From NCBI GenBank assembly GCA_015178975.1, contig WHVD01000082.1, positions 248,001 through 312,000 on the forward strand: a stretch of DNA of 64,000 nt, written 5' to 3'. Of this stretch, positions 54,117-64,000 are shown piece after piece. Source of the stretch: Hysterangium stoloniferum (taxonomy: Eukaryota; Basidiomycota; Agaricomycetes; Hysterangiales; Hysterangiaceae). Position 1 is the first letter of the stretch. Each line of letters begins with the position of its first letter. Both the position numbers and the translations under genes were made by a program. The notes below the pieces were generated by a model. It did no database searches and was not told the DNA's origin. It saw only the letters and a program-made list of their open reading frames with translations.

Positions 54117-55885
54117 TGTTAGGACCAGAAAACCTGCTGGGCTCTGGACCCTATTCTACATGCACCTCTATACCAGGTAACAGTTAACTGGAAAACCTGC
54201 CAGCATCTGGACCCCACTTTATATGCACCTGACTCACTATACCCACCAGGTTCCAGTGAACTGGAAAACCCACCAGTATCCAGACCTGCCTTATATGCAC
54301 CTGACCCTCTACATATATATTACCTAAGTACAGTCAACCAGAGTATCCACCAGGACCCATGGATGTCAAACCTGTCTATATCCAACTCTGTCTCATGCAC
54401 CAGTCACCAGACTCTGCCCAGACAACCCATCAGCTCTTTAACTGAGCTCCATTCCCATTATGGTCAAATGACCTGTCACGGTTCAGACTCCACTCCCACC
54501 TTGTTCCCATTATGGTCTAACAACCTGTCACATTTTGGACTCCACCCCCATTTTGTTCCACTTCTAACACCTAATTTGGTGTTTACTTATCTCATTTCAT
54601 GATTACTAGTTTTGATCTTCATTATTACTGGATTTGGTATTGCATACATTCCACAGTCTTTATATATGTATAACCTAACTAATGTTGTACATACAATCTG
54701 GTCAGAAAATCAACTTAGTTCTCCCCCAGTAACTTCGCATATACCCCACTCAATTACCATCTCTCATCCTTGAATCATAATGCTATCAACCTCATTGGAG
54801 CGCACAGGTTTTCCAACTGACCTCCCCACCTATCAACTGACCTCCCCACCTATCAACTGACCTCCCAACCTACATATTGACTGACCTCCCAACCTATCAA
54901 CCTATCTGTTAGGATACACGTACAGGGCAGGTCTCCGGAGAAACCCGTGGGATATCCGGTAGGACTTGGCTTCAGCTTATAGGCTGTGCCCTTGCGAGAT
55001 CGTATTGTCCAATTTCAAACAGGTGGATGGGAATCCCGGGGAGTCTGGGTGGGGTTCATGGGTCGAGGGGTCATAGGTTGGAGGTCATGGGTCAAGAGGT
55101 CGTGAGTCGAGATAAGTAAGAGTGATAGATGTGCCGGAGCCTGTGGGCTCCAACTAGCGTGAGCGGTGTGATTCAAGTAAGGGTTTAGAGCGGAAAATGT
55201 ATTAGATTACTGGGGGGAATCTAAGCTAATTTTCTGACTGGATTGTATGTACAACATCTGCCAGTTTAAATAGACCATGGAGTGAATGACATACCAAATC
55301 CAGTAATGATGAAACGAAACTAACAAAACATAAAATGAGAATAGTAAACACCAAATTTGGTGTTAGGAATGGGACGGAATGGAGTGGAGTCCGAATCGTG
55401 ACAAATAATAACCCATAATAGGAAATGGAGTGGGAGTGGAGTCCAAATTGTGACAGGACATCTGACTAAAACAGGCATGGGGCTCAGTTAGAGCGATGGC
55501 GGGATTCTGAGCGGGGTCCGGTGACTGATGCGTGGGACAAAGACAGACATAGACAGAGATGGAGTCCAGGGGAAGTCCGGTGACTGATATGTGATGTAAT
55601 GAGGTTGAATGTAAACAAGTCTGACGTACGGAGTCCAGGCGGGAATTCCTGTAAACAGACAATTGGTGCATCTAGGGCATGGGTGCATACGAGTTAGTGC
55701 CTGGAGTCTGGCAGGATTTTCTGGTCGTAACACTATCAACTACACCTGGACTCCCCAGGTTTTCTGTCCACCTGTCTGAAATTGGACACCATGATCTCAC
55801 AAGGGTGCAGTCTATAAGCTGAAGCCAAGTCCTACTGGATTATCTGTGGGTTTCTTTGGAAACCCTCTCTGAGCCTGCACATCCC
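54117..55885 (+). mobile_element. LTR family F copy 5, reverse orientation, split by F4
   Basis: Starts TGTTAGGACCAGAAAACC at 54117 and resumes after F4 at 55738 with CCCCAGGTTTTCTGTCCACC, the CTATAAGCTGAAGCCAAGTC box and TGGGTTTCTTTGGAAACC near 55850. Its 5' part contains a 70-bp unit repeated three times (54117-54330), and CTGACCTCCCCACCTATCAA units occur at 54820-54900. The right end is approximate. Confidence 0.75.
54907..55732 (-). mobile_element. Solo LTR family F copy 4
   Basis: 826 bp, TGTTAGGATACACG to GGTCGTAACA, with the exact duplication CTATC at 54902-54906 and 55733-55737. It is inserted head-on into F5. Confidence 0.92.
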
Positions 55886-55950
55886 TTCACAAGCACCCTA
55901 CTTAGATTTGTCACCAGTCGCATGACAGAGGAACACAACCTTTAGTGGTA

Positions 55951-56021
55951 ATGTTGGGATAGCGTAGTGGTGGTCCCAATAATGGTTGGAGCAACTCTAC
56001 TTGCCATTAAGTACCCAACAT
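55951..56021 (+). other. tRNA-like stem with A-box-like sequence
   Basis: ATGTTGGG (55951-55958) pairs perfectly with CCCAACAT (56014-56021) across 55 nt, the size of a tRNA body. TAGCGTAGTGGTGG after the stem resembles an A box. There is no convincing T loop, so this is at most a decayed tRNA or SINE head, or chance. Confidence 0.25.
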
Positions 56022-56614
56022 GGATATGCATAACTATATAGAAGTTCAAAGTTGGGAGACAAAGCCCCTTGTAGAATACAACTTATGACTAAGCTACTGT
56101 AAAGTACTACACTACCTAGCCAATTGTCCATTGAGTAAATAGAATATCCACCTGGTAATATAGTATAACCCAAACAAAGAGACAGCAAGACTGTCAGCAT
56201 CCTCAACGGCTTGCAACATATCTCAATAAATCCTGATACTTTGCAGTAAGTGTGTGTTACCAAATCAAGTATTTTTATTTAATACAGTAGATACTCTCAC
56301 AATGCAATGGTTGGGTCAGAACAACTTTGGTGCCTGCCTGATAAACTGCCTACTCATATGCAAAATATCATAATGGACTCATTCACTGGGCCTCCAATCA
56401 TATACATTATCATTATCTACTGTGTTTCCTTTCATAGAGGCTATACAGTAGAAGTGAAAAACTGGACAATATCACTCTCATGAACTATTTGTTGAAATTT
56501 TGGCCATTTGGTAATAATCTCAACATGATGACACTTGTGGGTCCTAATATATTTCACATTAAAACTACATAACACCTCTTTTCAGGACCTTAGATCTTAC
56601 CGTACGCTGCACTT

Positions 56615-56702
56615 GCCTGTATCTTGTTCTGCTCTGGACAATACACCGTGGTCCTGTCAACTTGTGTGACCGCCAGTGATCCCAATTGACGACGGGATTA
56701 CA
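56615..56702. repeat. LTR-end-like repeat (GACGACGGGATTACA), copy 2
   Basis: Near-identical to 32865-32943, again ending GGGATTACA. About 350 bp downstream, GGGGTTTTCTCAGTGACTGTA at 57037-57060 resembles a Tc1 end without a visible partner. Confidence 0.5.
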
Positions 56703-57099
56703 CAACCCAAGCCCTAATGCTCATAATCCCACACATGTTCTATGTGATGTTAAATTCTGCAACCATATCCAGGAGTTTTGTGGATTGTTAATTGGATCAT
56801 CCTCTGACAAGTCACAGGAAAGATAAAGGGATACAGAATCCCACTGGACTATACAAAATTGAACGAGTTTATATTCCATGATATGGTTGATGCTTACAAG
56901 ATCCTGTGTACACCTGATCACCCTCCACCTATCTTTTGGATCCTTAACCAATTTTAAATCTTATAAGGATCCAATTGTGATTATTGGAGTTTATATAAGA
57001 TAAGGCTCTACTACATATTCTAAAATCTTTTGGAGAGAGGGGTTTTCTCAGTGACTGTATCTGCAATCAGCATCAACATGTCAAAATTCCAACACAGTA

Positions 57100-58568
57100 C
57101 TGCTCCCCCCCCACTGGTACCATTTACAAATCAGGCAGGCATATTTATCTAACTACTGACACCACCTTACCTTATGACGAAGCTCTTCCGCCGCAGTCAG
57201 TATATTTCTTAACGTGCGGCCAGTCGCTGCCTCCAAGAATCTTGGCAAGAAAGTTCTTGAACATCCGACCCGTCTCCATATTCGTAGCCATTGCCTTTTT
57301 TAAGTCTGCCAGTCATTGTTTTCTTTTTCAACACAATAACCGTGACAAAGAACCTTTAAACATCAACAGAAGCTGGCGAGGCGAAGATATAATCTCCTGC
57401 TTAGAGAGCATTTTCTACCCCTTTAATCTGAAATTTGAGATCGAGCGTGGCATTTTTTACCGGTTCTTTAAAAGGCAGCGTGATGCACATCCTTCCAAAA
57501 CCATTCAATTTAGTGTTCATTTTATAGCTCATAAACGATGCGTTAGAGCATGTGCCGTGACACGTCACAAGAATCAGCCAGACTATCCATCGCTTGTAAC
57601 AATATGGGGACAACATAAACTCCAGCCCTTTCCAGACGTCTCTAAAGCTGAGATAGAGCATATCTCATCGCAGCTCAATATAGCTTCATTTTCATGTCAT
57701 TTCATACCACTTATTTACATAGTACTCAAAATTCTTTTCAAATCTAAATCTGTTTCTCGAAAACACCTCCAAAGCAAAATCCTACTATATAAAAATTGAC
57801 AGCAATCCATATTATAGTGGCTATGAAAAATGGAAAACGCCAAGAGTGCTGTACCCCCCGAAGCATCTTAACTCAATTTTGGAGGCAATAATCCTAAGAG
57901 ATATGAATTTCCTCCTCCTCCTACTCGTGGGGTCTGTCGGCCGTGGTAAATGCTGATAATAAGTGAAGGGGTTGCAATAGTGAGTAGATTTGCTTACCTC
58001 CCATCAGTGGCCAACCATGCACAATGCCAACGCTAATTAATCGAGCCTGTATAAAGGGAACATGGACAAAGCAAGTTATTCCTATTTTAGTGCAACCTAA
58101 TTCAGGAAAGTCCCCGGAACATCTAAATATCGCCAACGCCCATAGGGCCTGTATTTTTTATATGCTCAAAGATCATCACTTATAAGGGTGGCTGTGGTAA
58201 CAGTGATACTTCCCTGGGAGTTGCTTAGAAGGAGATAAAGTTCTGTCTCAGACTATAATTAAAAAATCCTTAAAAAGTCCAATGATTGATTCCAATTTTA
58301 TCTACTAGGAAGTTCTATAGTTTTTTTAAATTTTCCGAGTCCTTGAGCATTCCGCAATATTCCATAAGGTTCCAGTAAATCCCCGAATGAACCTCATGTA
58401 ACCAATAGTAATCAAGGTAGTCGATAGGTTTTGAAGACTGTTGTCTTGCGCACCCTCTCAACCATCCTGAACATGAATTGGACAACTTGGACAACAAAGC
58501 ATTGTTATTCCACTCTTCCACTGTCAATTGAACTGAAGTATGCTAAAAGTACTTTTTTTTTTTTCACT
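57100..58568. other. Region with weak coding signals
   Basis: A plus frame at 57242-57799 (185 codons) and an overlapping minus frame are open, but neither is recognised. On the minus strand a short ATG frame at 57288-57172 (METGRMFKNFLAKILGGSDW) looks protein-like and may be an exon of a host gene. The rest is AT-rich DNA with no assignable feature. Base composition resembles the host-gene area more than the nested LTRs. Confidence 0.3.
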
Positions 58569-58930
58569 TCACTCGCTCTCTCCAGGTAGGATAGTTCCAC
58601 AATCGACGGCAGCGGCATGGCCACGGGCCAGATAACTGTAGGTTGCAAGATACCTGAGGACCGTGTAAGGGGTTCAATGTCAAGAATAATATACACAAAA
58701 TATGTACCTGTCAAAGAATGGAATTAACTCCTCTGCACCAGGCGTGTTCCTCCAATCTCGCATAAGGTCGCAAACCATGGTGAACATTGACACAACGTGT
58801 ACTCCCGCAGTACACATACGGTCGTTTGCAGCGTCTGCTATCTTCTGATTAAGAGCACCTGAAGCGTCATGGTTGGCGTACACGGTGTATCCTTCCTGGA
58901 GAAGGGAGAGTGCAAGGAACGTGTACAGAC
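58569..58930 (-). pseudogene. Isochorismatase-like hydrolase, C-terminal exons
   Basis: Exon 58930-58707 reads LYTFLALSLLQEGYTVYANH then DASGALNQKIADAANDRMCT, AGVHVVSMFTMVCDLMRDWR and NTPGAEELIPFFD. Intron 58706-58654 (53 bp, GTACAT...TCAG) joins it to ATYSYLARGHAAAVDCGTIL and the stop at 58569-58571. This is the C-terminal half of the cysteine hydrolase/isochorismatase-like fold. The catalytic Asp and Cys of the N-terminal part are not found upstream, where AT-rich repeat DNA begins at about 59045. Either the gene is truncated by rearrangement or more exons are too diverged to see. Confidence 0.65.
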
Positions 58931-59369
58931 CTGGCGGAAGTATTTTAACCAGCGCTTATGTGTGAGAATAGTGAACGTACACCGGTTGTGGGCTATAGGA
59001 AAGTGCCACGCAGGGTGTCGCACTGCCGCGCAAGTGCCGTGACATGTTTCTTTTTTCAAAATCAGTAGATACTTCGTCAATTTTGTATGAAAATTACCAA
59101 AATAAAATTATATTTGACATTATATCATTAAAACATGAGCTGTTACATCTAGTGTACATTTTCCTGCTGAAATATACCTTGTGCACCACTTTAATTGGCA
59201 CATGCCCTTCCTTGAGTGGTATTAATTCTCAAATAAACTTATTAAAGTCTTAAATAATAAAATATAACTTCTAAATGACATGGTTCTAGGTTTACACAAA
59301 AAACTTGCATGTTGCGGCAGTTACCTTCCTAATTAGGAAGGTAACTGCCGCGACACTGAAACACTGTAC

Positions 59370-59830
59370 TTGTGGATGAGAGGCTCTAAAAAACGTCAAA
59401 TACTATATGTGAAATGCTTTATATTATGTTATATGCTCTTAAAAGTGAATATTATCTACAAAAAACTTTGTTATTAGGGGGTTAGGGTTAGGGGTAGGGT
59501 TAGGATTTACCATACCTCTATGTCTTTTCATAATTCACCCTGGGTCATTTTCTGAGTATTCTTTTAGGCTACCTCTGAAACATAGCTTCCTCACCCATTC
59601 ACTCTGCTTTGTACTTCTGAGCTAATCAGAATTTTGGTCTATTTAGAGGCAAATGTGAGATTCTTGGGTATCTGGTTCACTGCATTCACTAAACCCACAT
59701 TACATACATGATAGTATAAGTATCAGATTTTGAAATTGATAGTGAAATACCTAATATTCAGTCTCTTCTGGTTCAGAAATATCACATTCATTCCAAGAGT
59801 AAGGAATGAAAGAATATGGACTCCACTATT
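59370..59830. repeat. Direct duplication, copy 1 (partner 60253-60670)
   Basis: It runs parallel to 60253-60670 (GTCAAATACTATNTGTGAAATG, TTTCTGAGTATTCTTT, GGTTCACTGC, ATTCAGTCTC, TCACATTCATTCCAAGAGTA). It contains the telomere-like tract at 59474-59504, which the partner lacks. Beyond 59830 it switches to an inverted copy of the PHD-finger segment. Confidence 0.75.
59474..59504 (+). repeat. Interstitial telomere-like repeat (TTAGGG)
   Basis: Four degenerate TTAGGG units (TTAGGG, GGTTAGGG, TTAGGGG, TAGGGTTAGG) lie in sequence that is otherwise duplicated at 60253-60670. The partner has an unrelated AT-rich stretch at this point, so the tract was added or substituted in one copy. Confidence 0.75.
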
Positions 59831-59834
59831 TCCA

Positions 59835-60065
59835 ATCTCATGTCACTGTAGATGCACTGGTGATAACAATGAGGAGGCAGCTCAGGGGTTTACCAATGAA
59901 CTATATTCACTATTATCAATATCATAATTGGTCTATATTGGTTGTCAACATGAAGGAAGGGTTAGTAACCTTGGAAATAAGCCATTCATTTGTGATGAAT
60001 GTGATATGATTCAGATTTAACTGTCATTGTGACCTCAATCAGAATTGTATGTGAACTTGGTTTGA
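59835..60065 (+). repeat. Inverted partial copy of the PHD-finger coding segment
   Basis: Reverse complement of about 61735-61965 with moderate divergence (AATCTCATGTCACTGTAGATG, GGTGATAACAATGAGGAGGC, CATTTGTGATGAATGTGATATG). It is non-coding here because of shifts. Confidence 0.7.
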
Positions 60066-60564
60066 TATTTGGATAACCTCTTACATATTAAAATAACTCC
60101 TCTGTTTATATACACATACATGTAGAAATAGTATTTGCAATCCAATCTGAATATGGTGTTACATCACATTGCATTTAACTTACTTCTCTACAGAAAAACT
60201 ACCATTCCCTTTCCATTTTGGCACATTGAATAACAACTTTACTTATGGATGACAGAGGCAAAAAATGTCAAATACTATGTGTGAAATGCTCTTAAAATGC
60301 AAATTATATATACAGAAACTCTGTTTATTTGCATTAAAATATTTTATACCTTCAAGTCTCTTTATAATTCAACCTGGGTTGTTTTCTGAGTATTCTTTCA
60401 GATTGCTTCTCAAACAAAGCTTCCTCACACACTTCCTCTGCCTTGCGCTTCAGAGCTGGTCAGGGTTTTGGTCTATTTAGAGGGAAAATATGGGATTCTT
60501 GAGTGTCTGGTTCACTGCCTTCACTAAATTCTGGCCCATGCTATATCAAAGTATGAGTAGTAAT

Positions 60565-63500
60565 CTATATCAGATTTTGAAATCGATAGTAAAATACCTG
60601 ATATTCAGTCTCCTCCGGTTCAGGAATATCACATTCATTCCAAGAGTAGGGAACAAAAGGATATGGACTCCATTTATTCTGATGATTACCTGCATCCAAT
60701 CTCCATTGTTGAAAGCTGGCAGGCCCTGCTGCTTTTGAAGTCTCAAACATTTCATGTTCAAGTAATCCAATGGCCTCTTTGTCAACATCTATAGCAGGGA
60801 AAGGTGGTCCCTGGCTATGCTGTATATGCCACAAGTGCTTCAGTAGGTCTTGAAATAGTTGTGTATGTTTAGGAAGATCCTCAAAAGGTGGGCCATCAGG
60901 GGAGAATTGGGTGTAGCACTGTGTGAGGATAAGAAGAGTCATTGCATGGGCTGCAGGTACTCTTTAAATCCATTTATCCTTGTTCCTTGTACCAGAGTCT
61001 AGGTTCATATGCAGCCAATAATGTGTCATGGCAATTTGTATCGAGGAGAGATTTCCAGAAAACAATATAAGATGGTTTTTAAGGTAAGTGGATTCAGCCT
61101 TCAACTCTGAAATAGCCTTCCCAGTGTACAGGTAATCCAAGGCAGGACATTCTTCCCTTCTAACTTGTTTTCGTGTCTTCACCAGCTTGTTAAGTAATGG
61201 AAGATGAGGTTTCAGAACAGCATCAAATATTGGAGATGAGGGATAATGAAGGTAATCCAAGATCTTGTCATCCTCCTGTGATAATGAGCACACCAAATCC
61301 CATTTTCCCAACTATAAAGTCAAACTTCAGTTATGTTAATAACTACAAATACCTTCAAATAGCTTACTCTAATTTTCCTCTGTGCTTCTGGTCCCTCCAC
61401 AAGGAGTCAATAACATCATGTTCTGGAATCTATGATTCTGTTGAAGATAGATTATGAGAGTGATTGTGTCGCCACCATTTTACATGCCATCTTTTGGGAT
61501 CAGAATCATGATCAAGTCGAATTAGCCACACAGGATAGTAATACTTCCCATTTTGGGCAAGGGCACCTAAACCAGGTCTACATGTGATTAACATGCACTA
61601 AGACAATTGAAGGTGAATTTGGATTTGGAAACTTACAAGAGGCACTTGTGCAAAGGTTGAGTAGCATGGTTATTTAGCTATTTAGCTGTTGAGCTGTTGA
61701 GCTATTTAAAACACAACTGTAAGAGGTTATCCAAATATTTCTGATCAAGGTCACAATGCGAGTTGAATCTGAACCATATCACATTTATCACAAATGAATG
61801 GCTTATTTCCAAGGTTACTAGCTCTTCCTTCACGTTGGCAAGCAATATGAGACCAATTATGACATTCATCACAGTGAATGTAGTCATTGGTAAACCCTTG
61901 AGCTGCTTTCTCATTACCATCACCAGTATGTCCACAGTGACATGAGATTGGAAATAATGAAGGATTAGAACCTATCCCAGGAATCTCAGGTATGGGAGAT
62001 GAGGCAGGCATAGACATAGATTTTGGGAGTCTTTTGGGCTTTGCTTTATGAATGACCACCTGGCCTTCACTATCAGACTCTACTCTTTGAAGGTATCTTT
62101 GAGAATACTTCTGTTGGGGATAGGATGCCTCATCATCCTCATCAGATTGGATTGATATATGAGATTGATTACCATTTTGTCTTTTGAATGTACTAGATGC
62201 ATTTGGAGTGATTTGAATTTGAATATCAAGCCTATTGGGGTTTGTAAGCCAAAAGCATTTCTCTGATGGAAATAGAGAAAAGATAGTAGCATTTAGAGTG
62301 GCTTGAAGCAGTGTTGCTGAAGAATTGTAGTTTAAAAGAATATGGTGATTAGCCAAGACTTTTTTTTGTATTTTCTGAAACTCTTCCTGAGCTCTAATTC
62401 CACCTTGCAACACATATATAACAGCACTGGTATATGAAGATATGCCTGAAACTGTCTGAATCTTCTCTTCAAGGTATTGTGATATGGTACCTTTTTGTAT
62501 TTTTACTGAGGATCCTGAATGTTGTAAACCATCATGCTCGTAGATAGCATTGCCATTATGGAACCTTGATGTAAAGTGTTGAACAGATGGTGAATAGATG
62601 GCTTTGCCTACAAGGTTGTAGTGGAGACCTTCTAGATGGGTTGAATTCTGAAATAATTTGAGCTTTTTAGGCAGACACCATGTCTCTGTCAAGCCCTCAT
62701 AATCCAGGGACAAAACAAGCATGATAGGAATGTGTATCCAGATTTCCATTATAGATTGTAAATTGCCATTTGCCATCTGGTAGTGTTTGAGTTGAAGATA
62801 GTGAATTGTTCATTTCTTTGGCAGGCTGGTGAGTTGATAATGGGCCTCTTCTTGGGTTTTACAAGAGCGGAGTTGGATTATTTGGGCTTCAAGAAATGGA
62901 AGTGTTGAATTATCACAAGAATGGTTATGAAACTCTTGAATAGCCCTCTCAAACCAACCCATGAGAACATCAGGCTCATTAATTGCTTTAATAAACCTCT
63001 TTTGAAGGAGTTGTTCACATAACTGATCACATTTGGTAGAAATCAATATACTTTCTTGACCATTGAATACCTCACCAACAGGAATCAAATGCTCTTCAAA
63101 AATATGGTATAAAAAAGAGAGTAATAACTGAGTATCCAGTTGTGAAAGATTTTGACGTAATGCTGGCTAATGGTGATCAACTGCCTGGTATATGAGTTCA
63201 AGAGAAGTATCCAACCAATAGGAGTTTTCCTTCCATTGGTATCCTGGCAATTGTGTCATAACTGATCAATATCCTACTAGTACTACTGGAGTCAAAACAG
63301 ATTTCTTTTTCCTGCCTTTAGTACCAAGAATAAGTGCCTTAGCAGTATCTGGTGGGTGACCATCATTTTGAAATCTTTTAGAAGTTGGATTTCGGTGGAC
63401 TTTAGTTCATCCTAACCGATGAGTATTCTTTGTCCAAGGTTTCATAGTCCCATATGCCACTGGTATTCCTGATTGTTTGGCAATGCCCTGGATCTCTAGA

Positions 63501-63889
63501 AGATTCACAAATGAAAATAATCCCTCTAGACCTTCCATAAGTCCTAAATTACAACCAAGCACACTGTAAAGTCTAAAATGCATGGCTTCCTCAGCATTTG
63601 TAGTATCTGGTAGTTGCTTGCAGAGAGCTTCTTTCATGGTTCCAAATGGCTTAAAAAGCATTCAGGAAGGTCTGTCCTGCTGCCACCAATCCATCCAGTT
63701 TTTAACACCTGGAAAGTCACATATAAGTGCTGCAGCATGTGCTTTAAAGGCCTCTGCATTGATAGTCTCTAACAAACCTAGAGCATGTGATTCAAAAGTG
63801 TCCTGTAGCTGGGGTTGTACCACACCACTAATCCTTTTGAGACAAGTGATGCTGGTACGAAAATGCTGATAGCATCCTTTCAAAAGTGA
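60565..63889 (-). pseudogene. Large gene with Cys-protease-like box, PHD finger and Tudor/PWWP-like segment
   Basis: Minus order: N-terminal region (63889-63407; CDFPGVKNWMDWWQQ, then TTNAEEAMHFRLYSVLGCNL after a TGA at 63664-63662); then near 63235-63205 YQWKENSYWLDTSLELIYQA, like the N-S-C-W box of ubiquitin-specific/papain-like proteases but with Tyr for Cys. A long helical region follows (63088-61990). A PHD-type finger at 61960-61790 reads CHCGHTGDGN, CDECHNWSHIAC, CDKC. After a gap, 61585-61463 reads GALAQNGKYYYPVWLIRLDH and WHVKWWRHN, a PWWP/Tudor-like pattern, and conserved helical segments continue to 60565. I recall a multi-copy agaricomycete protein family with these phrases, but I cannot name it. 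Whether it is transposon-borne is open. Confidence 0.5.
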
Positions 63890-63903
63890 GTTTGCTGCCT
63901 TAG

Positions 63904-64000
63904 TGTTAAGAACTGAAAACTGACTAATGTTGGTTGGCCGACGGGGACCGATCGGAAGGACTTGGCTTCAGCTTATGTGCTGCGCCCTCGCAAATAACCG
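63904..64000 (-). mobile_element. Start of a family B LTR at the window edge
   Basis: TGTTAAGAACTGAAAACTGA, the GGCCGACGGGGACCGATCGG block and the GGACTTGGCTTCAGCTTATG box match the beginning of the LTRs at 40953 and 46184. It runs off the window. It probably truncates the upstream end of the large PHD-finger gene. Confidence 0.85.

Noticed and set aside
57242..57799. 185-codon plus-strand frame as a gene
   Set aside because: Composition is AT-driven, no motif, and an opposing frame is open too. Kept only as a weak regional note.
60565..63889. KDZ transposase (Kyakuja/Dileera/Zisupton)
   Set aside because: No D-D-E-like triad or CxC cysteine cluster typical of KDZ could be read; the PHD finger and protease-like box point elsewhere.

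Overview
The window looks like a transposon-dominated region of a filamentous basidiomycete genome, probably an agaricomycete. This rests on one reasonably complete host-type gene of the FunK1 fungal kinase family, very short GT-AG introns (48-63 bp), TTAGGG-type telomere-like repeats, and mobile element families typical of these fungi: chromoviruses, a Ngaro/DIRS-like tyrosine-recombinase element, a Helitron and Tc1/mariner elements. The species cannot be named from sequence alone. All family assignments come from reading motifs in the translations; no database search was run.

Layout. (1) 1-11820: a minus-strand Ngaro/DIRS-like retroelement (gag, RT, RNase H, tyrosine recombinase and split direct repeats). 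Three LTR-type insertions split it, each with an exact 5-bp target duplication: a solo LTR at 403-988 (GGTAG), a solo LTR at 3218-3860 (CATTT), and a complete non-autonomous gag-only LTR element at 5333-11604 (CTCTC). (2) 11820-13868: a minus-strand Ty3/gypsy pol fragment. (3) 13869-21339: a nearly complete plus-strand chromovirus (element A). It has an 11-nt self-priming PBS, a textbook -1 frameshift signal between gag and pol, a chromodomain, and a spliced antisense gene between pol and the 3' LTR. (4) 21340-30090: a plus-strand Helitron (Rep and Pif1-like helicase) containing a Tc1 element at 24418-26018. (5) 30098-32523: a decayed Tc1 element. (6) 33284-35607: the FunK1 kinase gene, followed by a tRNA-like sequence. 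(7) 36655-47566: a deeply nested block of LTR families with a Tc1 element at the lowest level. (8) 47567-56700: more solo LTRs, nested Tc1 remnants and minisatellites. (9) 58569-58930: a broken isochorismatase-like host gene. (10) 59370-63900: a duplicated and inverted region containing an interstitial telomeric tract and a large decayed gene with an apparent cysteine-protease-like box, a PHD finger and a Tudor/PWWP-like segment. A family B LTR begins at 63904 and runs off the window.

Decay. Most in-frame stops across unrelated elements are TGA at arginine positions, as expected from CGA-to-TGA (CpG-to-TpG) change. This fits methylation-driven or RIP-like mutation. Element A carries mostly single-base indels instead.

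Most unusual items: the gag-pol frameshift signal and spliced antisense gene of element A, the 11-nt PBS/leader complementarity found independently in elements A and B, an LTR core shared by families A, B and F, and Tc1 elements whose about 200-bp terminal repeats are each bounded by inverted copies of one site.
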